64,000 bases of DNA, from contig NC_066837.1 of the NCBI RefSeq assembly GCF_001640805.2, positions 28,272,789 to 28,336,788 on the forward strand, in the 5' to 3' direction. Positions 1 to 10,960 of this stretch are shown in pieces. The first letter of the stretch is position 1. Every line of letters begins with the position of its first letter. This DNA comes from Lates calcarifer. Taxonomy: Eukaryota > Chordata > Actinopteri > Centropomidae. The position numbers were made by a program, and so were the translations under genes. A model generated the notes under the pieces. That model was not told the DNA's origin, did no database searches, and was given only the letters and a program-made list of their open reading frames with translations.

Positions 1-286
1 GTTTTCGCTTTTATGACAGGCACATCTCTGGCTAAAATGGGAGACTAATTTGCACACAAGCTCATGCACAGTTTCATGCTAATGATTGATAATGTTTTAT
101 TAATGCAAAATATTCTCTGCCAAGGATCCAAACAAATTGTGGCAATTTAGTCCTTCCAATGTGCAATATCAATCATTTCCACCAAAGAACAAGCATGCAT
201 CAATGCCATTTTCCTTTTAAAGAGGTTCACAGGTCTGGAGGCAACAGCCACACAGGTGCTGCTTTTTGGCTGGAGAACATCAAATG

Positions 287-311
287 TTTTGTTTGTTTGT
301 TTGTTTGTTTG
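287..311. repeat. (TTTG)n microsatellite
   Basis: About six tandem TTTG units. Confidence 0.9.
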
Positions 312-1186
312 GTTGTTTTTTTTTCTCCAAAGTCTGACAACATTTTCTGGATTGCTAACGTGCTGCATGATTAACCTGGGGTTTAGAAGGCTTTGATTTT
401 AACTCTTGTTATGGATACAATGAATAATATATGAAGACATTACTTCACATAGGGAGTAAACCATTCCACATGCCCAATGAGTAGCAAGCTGAAGACAAAC
501 AATAAAAGCAAGCAACAGAAGCCCCAGGGCATACTGCATTGAGGAGGTTTTTTCATTATTCTATCATTCTGCTGCACATACACTAAGTGAATACTGGTGG
601 CTGCTTGGCCCTGATCAGTAATTTCTGTTGCTGGTTTAAGGTGGTATGGTACAAAATTCTAACACTTCTGTTACTTTTATAGTCTTGTGGTTGGATTTTA
701 ATTGAGGAAGTTGAGCGGTGTGACAATGGTAATTCTGTTCACTTCAGATTTGGTGCCACAGATGAATTTATGAGCATACAGTACACATGCTAACAACAGA
801 AAATACCTGTACTACCAAGTGTAATATATGGTACCACTCTTTTTTTCCTCTTAAGGGCCTGTCAGACCAGAAAGAGGCACAGGAAAATTCATCTTCACCT
901 TCATATAACTTGGTGAAAGTTGTTGTCGCTGCTGCTGCTGGTGAGCTCACCAGTGATATGCCTGACACTCAGGGAACATGCTAATGTTAGTCAGTCATAA
1001 TAACAAACACAAATTTATATTAAATACAAACTAAAAATAAATACAAACTGTCTCCACACTATGCCTCTTTGGTGGAGCAGTTTAGTCTCAGAGGATGGTT
1101 AATAGTTAATTTAGTTAATAGTTTACAGTTAATCTAAAACAAGGAATGGGAACCACAAATTAGCTACAGTTACAAGCCCCACTGTA

Positions 1187-1393
1187 CGAGGAGGCTTCAA
1201 AAAGTCTGTGGAAAAAGGACAGTTGGAAAAAATGGTAAGTTTATTCTTGAGTTGCAACATGCATTTAAGGGTTCATGTTAGAACATGTTATGCCACGTTA
1301 GTATGAGAATGTACAGGTGCACTGAGATCAAAATCCCTGCATATGATTTTTAGCTACGTACTTTTTCCACAAACTTTTTGAAGCCCCCTTGCA
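1187..1393. mobile_element. Foldback MITE, probably mariner-derived
   Basis: The left end reads GGCTTCAAAAAGTCTGTGGA and the right end carries its reverse complement with few differences (TCCACAAACTTTTTGAAGCC), giving terminal inverted repeats of about 30 bp around roughly 150 bp. TA dinucleotides flank both ends (1185-1186 and 1394-1395), as Tc1/mariner insertion produces. No transposase is encoded, so it is non-autonomous. Confidence 0.75.
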
Positions 1394-1445
1394 TATACGT
1401 TACATCTGTTGCATATTACTGTGTTCTATCTGTTTGATCCCTTGT

Positions 1446-1462
1446 AAATAAATAAATAAATA
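1446..1462. repeat. (AAAT)n microsatellite
   Basis: Four tandem AAAT-type units just downstream of the MITE. Confidence 0.85.
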
Positions 1463-1693
1463 ACAATAATTAATGTTGCAAGTCAGCTAATACAATAGCC
1501 TCCTCCATTTTAAACTCTCTCTCCAAGACATCATGGAGATTAACTGCTTGATTTCTCCACAAGGCCTTCACACCAACTGTCTGGACACACCAAAGGAAAG
1601 AGAGAGCATGGCTGTTATTCTGAATAATTTTAATGCTACACAGTCCGAATACACACACATCTGTGATTTTTTTTTCTTTCTTTTTTTAACTGT

Positions 1694-1711
1694 TGTGTGT
1701 GTGTGTGTGTG
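1694..1711. repeat. (TG)n microsatellite
   Basis: Nine tandem TG dinucleotides preceded by a T-rich stretch. Confidence 0.85.
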
Positions 1712-4550
1712 CATGGGCACAGACTACTTGTAGCAGTCACTCGTGAATGATGCCTGCCAGCCTGACCTTCACAAGTCTCCCAGCACATTCAGCTGGAGGA
1801 GGAGGAAGCAGTGGAAATATGTCGTCCAGCTGCCAGTTCAGGGAGATCAATCACTTTAGACAGGTCATTGTTCTTCTCAGTGGTTATAAGGACAAAGGTC
1901 TATCCCTGAAGTAAAGAAGGTGCTTCAGGCTTCAGGAGACTTGGCTGCCGGCCGGAGCCCCAGTGCCCCTGGATTAATCATGAAGCTGCACTGCAGGGAT
2001 GAGATGAGATGACTTTGGATACTTTCTGAAATCTCATATGTGTTAGGGGGAAAATGTATACACATAAATACTTATTAAGTCCGGATTTTACACAGAACTT
2101 TGATATTATCTATCTCAAACAAAACCAACCCATCTGCAGAGCCTGTAATATGAACCTGCACAGATAATGTGAGATTAACAAACTTGTTAACTTCTTGTTT
2201 CATCCTACATGACCTTCATGAATTTTAGTGTCATAATTTATGAATTACATTTTTGTATCCATGAATCGCCTGACGTAGAATCTCTTTTGAATTTATTATT
2301 TTTATTTGTCACAGCAGCATAGGCCATGTATCCAACTAGCCAGGTTATGTGGCTATTTTGCTATTTCCAACATTAACCCAAACAGATCACACGTGTTTAT
2401 TCAAATCAAGTGATTGATCAAAAAATGTTTTAATGAGCTTGGGTTAGTGAGGGAGTATGCCAATTCAAGCCCATGATAAAGTTTTCTTTTAGAAAAGCAG
2501 ATCCCTTTTGAGACGATCCTATCTCAGAGCAAAATCTGCCACATGCTGTCCTCTAGACCCACTTCATATAATGTTTGCTTTTTCACTGTTTATACTGAAG
2601 GTGGATAACTTTTTACCTCATGTAAAAAGTTTGTTGAACATTTGTGAAACATCAAGGTGGCCGCACCAACCTGGCAACTTAGAAACACCATGTACGTTTT
2701 GCGAGTCCCTGCTTCTCCTCTTCCTCACCAGAATGACTTGTGTCTGTTACTGACTGACTGGTTGGCAAATACACATTTGGTTAACTTTCCCACTTCTGAA
2801 AAAGAGCAGCTTACAGCTGCTTTAGACCCAAAAAAGATGATCCAGATTTTTTTAACTTTCATACTTTAACAGTATACATATAATTGTTTTATACATATAT
2901 GAGTGGATTTGGTTGAGTAGCTCAAGTTCACATTGTTGTTATTTACCTGTCTCTATATTTGCCCCTATCACTGAGTGTGAATGACACACGGAGCATTGCT
3001 TGCAGAAGTGCATACTGTATAATTGACTACATCGCCCAACAGGCAAGGAAATTGATAGCTAGGGCTGAATGTAAATAGCATTAGAAAATTCTAAAGCTGT
3101 GTGTATATTTACGGCAGGCAAAAGATGTGACAAGTGAACAGAGGGAGGAGAGGGGAGAAAAGGAAGAGTGAAACTTTCATCTGTGAGAAAGAGGAGGGGG
3201 GGAAATGAAGAAAGTTACAGCGTTTGTAACACTGTCTGAAAGTTGCTTGTGATGGAGAAGGGAAGAAACTCTTTGCGAATTGTGACTGGGTTTGTCCTTG
3301 ATCTATTCTGGTTGTCATAGGTGCTAGAGAAAAAGTTTTGTTTCACACATTGTGCTCACACTGGAATAGTTAGTTACTGGATTGTCATATCACTGTGGGT
3401 GTTGGAAATAAGTGAGTGGACATCACAGAACTGGTGAAAAGATGCTTGAATGACAGAAAATCACTCAACTGCGAGATCAAATACTACTTGAGAAAATCAT
3501 TGACTGGAAGGTCTGAAGAAGGTAGCGTGAATACAGGTATGACGATGAAGACTTGTACAATGAGTAGAGGATCAGGGCTCTTCTGTCACAAGTTTAAGTA
3601 ACAACATAAAACCCTGGAGACAACAAAAAGCTTTGCATCAATACCCACCATGCAGTAATTGCAGCAGTGACACAAATAATGACCACATGGAGAGAAATAT
3701 CAAACACTATTGATCAGTAATGGTTAGAAGGGGGTGTAGAAGGTCCAACATTTCAAAAATAATTAGCATGTAAGCATTTTACAGAGTCAAGGGGAAGTTT
3801 TCAAAAATATGATATTTGGCCGGGCCTCCAGCAGCCAAGTGAGATCAATATGGCCTGAATTAATGGGCAACTTAACAAGGCACTTAAAACCCTCTTAACA
3901 GGACAGATAAAAACCCAGTGAACTTTGAAAGGTAATGAACATTTTTTATCCCTATGAAGCTGCTGGCTTTATTAGCTGAAACAAATTGAGCAGGCACTTA
4001 AATCAGACACTAAAATTGACTTCTAAATAAATTAAGGTGGCTGAAAATACAACAGAGGTCTTTTTAGTCCACTTTGCAGCAAATCCAGAGGTGCAGGCAA
4101 ACAGTGAGGATGTGTTATCTCTATACTCAAACTTCTTCCCTGAGAACTCCACGAAGACTTCTCAAGGACAGAGATGATCTAAGACCATGAGTTGCTTCAA
4201 ACTGTGGTGTGACATTTGAAAAATGGAGCTCTAATTCATCATTAATCTTGTTTCTTGTCATGATAGCAGTCAGCCACTTTGCTGTCCAATCATTCAAATC
4301 CAATCATTAAATTTGTTTGCTGCAAAGCAAATTTGTCAGACTTGAATGGCTAATATGCCAACTATTTTGTCAGTTGTGTGGCTTCTGACAAAAAAGCTGG
4401 TTTCTGTGATGTACTTTTCCTTACCTGCACCTCATACGTATAATAGGTTGTTTGTCACTGCCTTCCAAAACCACTGATATAACTGTTCCGAAATCTATTT
4501 AAATTATAGCATTCTCACCACTCTAATCAACCTCATTTCTGAAAATATCT

Positions 4551-4558
4551 GTTTTTAG
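4551..4558. repeat. Left 8-bp target-site duplication of the hAT element
   Basis: GTTTTTAG directly abuts the TAGGGATG terminus; its partner is at 6668-6675. Confidence 0.75.
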
Positions 4559-4924
4559 TAGGGATGTGCACCAATAATCAATTAGTTGATTAGTCAAAAG
4601 GGTAAGCATAGTCGACACCTTTTTTTTTAAAGAATTGACTTAACTTTTATTTGGTTAGGGGTTGGAGGAGATTTATGTTTTACCTCATAGAGACGCGGAA
4701 CTAATGTTTATGGTTCTGTTTCTGCCCATTTTCTCTCTGTGTGGTGCACGCACAGCACTGGAACAGACGTTGGCAATAAGAAGAAGCTAAGTGGGCTGTT
4801 AAATGAGCTACCGCTAACGTTAGCTCAGGTTGTTGCTAAATACTTAGCTTGTTTTTAGGTTAGGATTCCTTCAGTCTTCATCCTTCAGGAGGGATTTACT
4901 GGGAGCTGAATTATCTACAGAGGC

Positions 4925-5310
4925 CTCATTAACTCATTAACTGCTTTGGTGACTTAAATGATTTCAGACGATATATTTCCTCTTAGCATTGTCAGAGGAG
5001 TGGAGCCGTCAAAGGCTCATGGAACCTGAATACACCGTGCTTTCACAGAAGACCATTACTGGCCAGATTGAGAAAAAGTACAATGAGGCAGCTACAGCTT
5101 TAAAAAAGAATTTGATGGAAGCCAACAAAGTAGCAATAACAACCGCTGCATGGACAGCTCTCACATCAGAGTTTTCTGTCACTGTCACCTGCCCTTACAT
5201 GGACCGTGACCATGAACATGAACATTGCTGCTAGCTGAGGTGCGTTGTTGATGAGTGGGGCTTGGGAGGTAAAGTTAGTGCATCTGTACACTGCACTGCA
5301 AAAAATACGA
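4925..5310 (+). pseudogene. hAT (ZBED-type) transposase fragment, broken
   Basis: The clearest open stretch is 4989-5234, which reads through a Tyr-Thr-Val-x-Ser-x-Lys-Thr-Ile-Thr motif and then VAITTAAWTALTSEFSVTVT, a segment typical of the middle of hAT transposases. In most family members the AAW triplet is DAW, so a catalytic-core Asp appears to be lost. Upstream, 4957-5005 continues the same homology in another frame, so there is a frameshift near 5000. Downstream, after a stop at 5232, the frame resumes with VVDEWGLGGKVSASVH up to about 5290. The N-terminal BED finger and the C-terminal dimerisation region are absent. It is a dead relic. Confidence 0.8.
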
Positions 5311-6473
5311 CTTGACATGACAACATATTATTATTTTGGTTCAGGGGGAGGCAAGGCCCCCCCCCCCGTACTTTACACCCCTGACTCATATTCTTTATGA
5401 GTCACATAATTGTATCTCCGCATCAATCATTCCCATCCACTCTAAGACATTAGGTAAAATGAAGCAGGCAAACATATGACATTGTGTAACCAGGGGGACC
5501 ATCAACAGCCAGGATAAGATTTCAGATTGCAGGGAGAAGGGAGGGACTGAGAGACCCAAGTCTCGGTGCCAGTTCATCACTGAAATGGGACATGGTGTTT
5601 GACAGAAGCGTTGCTGTGCATTAAAGATATTTAGGATTACAGCAGGTTAGCCTTTACAGACCAGCCTCCCTTGTGCCCAAAGCAAAGTTTGTCATTTCAC
5701 ACAACTAGCCTAGCTTACATGTGTGGTTTCACTGGTGTATTCACATATTGGTTAAACGCACACACATCAAGCCTGTATCAATCAATCAATCACGAAAGTG
5801 CACGGCTGCGTCGTCTGGCGTCCTGCCAACAACCTGACAGGCGATGCGCAGAGTTGCGAGGGCCCGATCAACACTGCTTGCAAGTTTAATCCCTCATTAT
5901 GAAATTCTAGCTGGTAGAGTGTAAAACTAAGTTTAACCACACATTTAACAAGGTTTTGACTGAAATCTGGGTGATATGAAATCAACAATAGCTATAAAGT
6001 GGTGAGGCCAAATGAGACTAGAATATTTGAAATGACATAAAGAGCAGAACTAGATGCTTTAGCCCTCTAATTGACTTGATGTCATATAGTTTGCAGACAC
6101 TGTAATGCTGCATGTTTCTCTGCGCCTCTCAGTATCTCAGTTCAGTATCTAGAGCCCTGTGCAGCACCATGTTGTTTGAACAAATTCATGATCTTGCGGC
6201 CAGCCTCTCCTCCTCTCACCTGTGTGCCACATTGCAGAGTCCCCCACAGCAGCTAGAGGTGTTTGAGCTCAGAGGAGAGCCGTGCATAGAGCTCAGAATA
6301 TTCAAAAAACACATGGATTAGTTGCTCAGTTTGGGTAGACTAGCCTACTCTTTCTGCCCTCCCACTTCTGATATGAATCCGGCACCCATGGGTGGAGGGC
6401 ACATCTTAACGATGGTGCCATGACTAATCAACTTAAATTGGCTTGATTATTCAACTTCAAAAAGTAATTGTAA

Positions 6474-6658
6474 ATGGTAAATGGACTTGTACTTACATAG
6501 GGCTTTTCTAGTCGTATCGACCACTCAGAGCGCTTTACACTGCATGTCACTTCACCCATTCACACACACATTCATACGCCGATGTTTCAAACATCAGGGG
6601 CAATGTGGGGTTCAGTAGTCAGGGATCGAAACTGCTGACCTTCTGATTAGCAGGCGAC
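6474..6658. repeat. Teleost dispersed repeat nested in the hAT fossil
   Basis: The segment starts with TAAATGGTAAATGGACTTG, passes GACCACTCAGAGCGCTTTAC and TTCACCCATTCACACACAC, and ends ATCGAAACTGCTGACC. I recognise this as a very common interspersed repeat of percomorph genomes, but cannot name its class from sequence alone. It sits next to the hAT right terminus, so it inserted after the hAT or replaced its subterminal part. Confidence 0.65.
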
Positions 6659-6667
6659 CCATCCCTA

Positions 6668-6675
6668 ATTTTTAG
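6668..6675. repeat. Right 8-bp target-site duplication of the hAT element
   Basis: ATTTTTAG directly follows the CATCCCTA terminus and differs from the left copy at one base. Confidence 0.75.
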
Positions 6676-7664
6676 TAAAAAAGCTCTGAAACACCTACTG
6701 TATACTACCTACCAGCACCAAATGGTAGACATTTCACTAAAATATCACTGAAATGGCAAAAACTGTTTTGGAACTAGCCTGATGATTTATTTAGCAAACT
6801 GTCCAAAATTTATCAATGCTCATTACAACCCTTAAAACTACATGGGCACTTGGATAACAGTCCAGAATGCTACGAGGGCTAAAGGATAAATATGCCAAGG
6901 TTGTTCAGAGCAAAGACCTCCAGGAAAGCCCTACAACATTGCCCTTTAATGAGGAACAAGCCAATCTAATTTCTCAGTAAGCCAATCCAATTTTGAGGAA
7001 CAGATTAATAGCTAACTCCATTAATTGACTCACACAGAGAGCACCGAGGACCCCATGAAAACATAATCTACATAATTTTCAATCACTTGAGACACACCTA
7101 CACTTTTTAGATCACAGAGTGACACAAGCTGCAGCTCTGCCCCTCTGGATTGCTGATTTTTGTCAGGAGCGACAAACTTTGTTTGGTAAATTATACAGAG
7201 CTGTGATGGGACCCCTGCTCCCCCAAGCAGATGGCTCCTTTTGCTATAATCAGTGTGCTAAACACTGGATAATACAAACTTTAATGAGTTCAATGCAAAC
7301 TTTCGCTCACTCACTCACAGCTGCTTTGCCTCACAGTCACAAATCAATCCATTATTACAGGTAAAACAACAGCAGAGCGAGAGGGAGGGAACTGTGGTCA
7401 TTAGTGCTGACAAATGAAAAGCCTGGGGATCCAGGGTAATTCATCTGGAGCAAAATATTCTGCATCCAAAGCCAATAAGGAAGAAGTTTTGGACCAATGT
7501 TACAGACCACTCCAACCATTAAGATTCTATATCCATTTATAATATAATTAGTCCAAACCCAGCAACACAAAGTAACATTTCAAGCAAACTACACAGTATT
7601 TTAACTGCTCTTTGAGATAAAACTTTTGAACAGATAGTAATATGATGCATTAGTCACATGAACT

Positions 7665-7805
7665 CTGCAGTTTCCTTCAGTAGCTGTACCCACAGAGAAC
7701 CCAGAGAGAACATGCAAACTGCATAGAGAGAAGCCCTGGGGACAGCAGGGTTTGAACTGTGAGACGATGTGCTAACCACTGCACCACTGTGCCACCCACA
7801 CCTGA
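7665..7805 (-). mobile_element. tRNA-derived SINE fragment
   Basis: On the minus strand it begins with a polymerase III A-box-like TGGTGCAGTGG followed by TTAGCAC, and a decayed B-box-like segment lies about 30 bp further. It continues into the family-typical GTTTGCATGTTCTC. It shares this architecture with copies at 52128-52412 and 61240-61575, so it is a repeat and not a functional tRNA gene. Confidence 0.65.
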
Positions 7806-10139
7806 AATGTTGGCAATAAATCCCTCTGATACAAATGATTGTCGACGCTTTATTTCCCTTTGATTTCTTAACAAGTGATGTCACCTTGCATGTCAAGTTG
7901 CTTGTTTTGCTGTTATTATAGACTTCATACACACAAACACTGAATAGCTTTAGACTTACATATACATATACACATATATTACATATGGGATCCTGTTCTT
8001 CAATCAATTCTGTCTCTCTGTCTAAGGTTTCATGGTTAGATTTTCACTATAAGCGATGGGGTACAAAATGAACACACAATCTGTCCACCATGAGAACATT
8101 TGGTTATTAATTCATTTTTGGTTATTAATAAGAGATTTCTGAATTTGTGTTTTCTTTTCAGATACGCTTAGTGTTGACTCCTAATAAATAATAAAAAAAA
8201 TCTTGAAAATATCAACTGACTCTTATTATCTTATAAATGTTATATGTGTTTTAGCCAAATATTCATGATTTGAAAGGTATTATGTCATTAATTTACTTTA
8301 TTTTTTTTTAATTTGAATGTACTGCAACAAATTATATTTCAAATTATAAAACAAAAAACCTAAGAAAATAATAGTAATAATATACTGATGAGGAACTTGT
8401 GATATGGTCAAAAACTTCATGTTTATTTATATTTGCATCTATTTAAAAAAAAAAAATAGAAATGTTAAATTTTCACAAGTCCAAGATAGCTTCTTAATAA
8501 CTTCAGGACTCAGTGTATAGTACTAGAGTGCACTAAAGAAAACTCTGACAATCCACCCCATGGACAGAGTGTTCTCACATTTCTTAAGTGAACTGGGATT
8601 CTCACAAAAAAAACCCCACATAAATCATACGAAGTAGCCTATGTTGTGGAAACCCCAGAAGCCCCTGGTTGAGATGCTCTCTGTTCCCACTTGTTCTGAG
8701 TCCAACAGACAGTGTATTTAGCTGAGGCCTGTAGCACTGGATCTCCTGGGCACAGAGTGACAGCCAAAGCTACCATTATTTAGGGCTTCATTTAGTTGGA
8801 TCCACACTCATTGGGGATACGTGAGGAACCAAATACTATTATTCAGAGGCCTCCAGACTGTGTAGTCCTGTCAATGGAAGCAATTCACATACATATGACA
8901 TTGTTATTTTCTGGATTCATTTTCCCCAGGACATCTCTGATTGGACCACAGTCTTAACATTCCAAAGATGTGGGTCTGTACCAGCCAGCCACCACTTTTC
9001 AAAATACACTTCAAAAGCTTCAAACTCCAGCACTTGACTTGATGCAACTCATACTCAGGACCATAAATAATGAACTGTTTCTTTAAATACGATAGCTTTA
9101 TGAATATATTAACATGATGTAGAGAAAGTGTTGGCAGAAATCTCTGCAATCTCATACATGCTACATTCACAGTCATATTTAATGAATGTGCTCTAAAAAA
9201 AGACTGCCTTTTGAAGACATACCACACAACTATACTGGTATATTTCCCAGCACTTTATTCGTACTGAGGAGAAGAAAGAGTAAAATAATTACACAGATCT
9301 TTATTTTTAATCAGTGAAACCTCTATATAATAACAAACTAAATTTTAACTTGTAACCTGACTACCTTTTTACAGAGTAAAACTATCACATTCCCTCTGTG
9401 TGAACACAACCAAAATCCTTACAAATTACTTGACAGATTTTGTTGCTCCTCTGAAAAGAAACTTGATATTATTACAAGTGAAGGGACAACTGAGAGACCA
9501 AACATTTGTCTGATGAGCTTTTTAGCACAGGATAACAAATGATGCATAATGTGTTGTAATTATGCAGAGTAATGCAATTCCCCATAAAGCTCTATTCTCT
9601 GCAGCCTTTTGATAGGGAAAACAAACCCAAAGCAGAATCGGCTTCAGCTCAGCACAGGGCTGTCTGTCTGGGCCAGCTGTTTAATGGGGATAACAAAGGA
9701 TCACCACTCAAACTCACACTGAAGAGCACAAAAAGTCTTTAGATTTGCTTTCTCTGAAAAGTACACAGGAAGTATCATCAAACAGAAAGAAATCTCAATT
9801 GATGCTGGGAACCTCAGAGCCTTACAAAAGCTTGAAAAGTCCTCATACTGTGCCAGTGGTAATGCCACCTGTCTTCAAGTTTTCATTGATTCACGGCACA
9901 ATACAACATTACGTATCTCAATAACATATTAACCACTATCTACTGCTAGCAGTGTAGGTGTTGGTGTATCTACTTTTTTCTTGACTCTAGATCACTCGCT
10001 GCTGTTTCATATACTTTTGTTATTTACTGTGGGATTACATTGTACACTGTCTAATTTAATACCCACTCTCCTTTTAGCTCAGTTATGGCCGCCAAAAGCT
10101 CTTGAGAAAAAGAATAGTTTTTTTGGTTATTAGATTGCT

Positions 10140-10230
10140 AAAGCCTTAACTAGCTCCTTATAACTTTGTCTATCTACTGTTTGGTGCTGAGTAGGTAGTG
10201 TGCAATGGGTTGAGTAGTGAAAAGATATCT
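10140..10230 (+). repeat. Unclassified dispersed repeat 'family X', short fragment
   Basis: CTACTGTTTGGTGCTGAGTA followed by GGTAGTGTGCAATGGGTT matches the segment of the 61.6-kb copy that reads CTGCTGTTTGGTGTGAAGCA then GATAGTGTACAGTGGGTT. Only this middle block is recognisable. Confidence 0.5.
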
Positions 10231-10934
10231 GCTTCATCTAAAACAAGGCTGAACTATTTGAAATCATATACTTTTCACCATTTGATTCCAGTAGTTAACA
10301 TGGACCTTAATTCTGAGTGTAAAGAATACATATAGCTAATTAAAATCCCTGCTTTTACTCTGCAGACCAGATCCTTATATTGGAAGGAACAAATCTGTGT
10401 ATGTTGCTGGCTAAACCATGCATGCAGATTAGTATCCAGACATATTTCCTCTATACTTCCTACTATATAATTCTAGTGTTCAATTATTATATTTGTCTTT
10501 ATGAGAATCAGCTGTGATGTTTAGATCTTTACTGACTACTACTTTGCTGATGTGTGTTCTGGTGGTTCAGAGACTCTGTATAAAGATGTATTTTCTTGGT
10601 GGTGTGTGAACTATTGTCACTCACTGCCTAAAAATGTACACACATGAGTAACTTTGCATTAATGCCGTAATGAAGTGTAAACTGTGTGAAAAGAGACTAA
10701 AGATGCCGTGAGGCCCTCTAGAAAAATCAAACTCTCTTGAGCTCATATTCTGTTATATCACAGTTTCCTCACAAGCTTAAAGGCAGTGAATAACTAAAAC
10801 AGCTTTAATTTTATCAAGAGCTTTAATAAAACAATAATTCAGTAATATTTTACAACCAGCAGGCCTTTGGGGACAGAGTATATTAGTCTGTGACTTGGTA
10901 AATGTGCCACATGCTGATTGAATTCAAGTTTGTC

Positions 10935-10960
10935 TTTTTTTTTTTTTTTTTTTTTTTTTT
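10935..10960. repeat. Poly(T) tract
   Basis: 26 consecutive T, the longest homopolymer in the window. No recognisable retroposon adjoins it. Confidence 0.9.

Larger units (their letters stand above)
1396..4550. other. Intronic sequence, no gene seen
   Basis: Apart from simple repeats and a purine-rich stretch at 3130-3260, I see no exon, RNA gene or recognised transposon. Confidence 0.6.
4559..6667 (+). mobile_element. hAT DNA transposon fossil with target duplication and nested repeat
   Basis: The ends are the inverted pair TAGGGATG (4559-4566) and CATCCCTA (6660-6667). They are flanked by GTTTTTAG (4551-4558) and ATTTTTAG (6668-6675), an 8-bp target duplication with one mismatch, which is the hAT signature. 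Inside lie hAT-type subterminal sequence (GATTAGTCAA at 4589-4598 and its complement near 6423), a transposase fragment (4925-5310) and an independent dispersed repeat (6474-6658). The element is internally deleted and cannot be autonomous. Confidence 0.8.

Noticed and set aside
7730..7800. Functional tRNA gene
   Set aside because: The B box is degraded, no cloverleaf can be folded by eye, and the sequence belongs to a repeated unit.
7654..8007. 117-codon minus-strand frame
   Set aside because: Its middle is the tRNA-derived SINE; the rest is low-complexity TA/CA-rich sequence.
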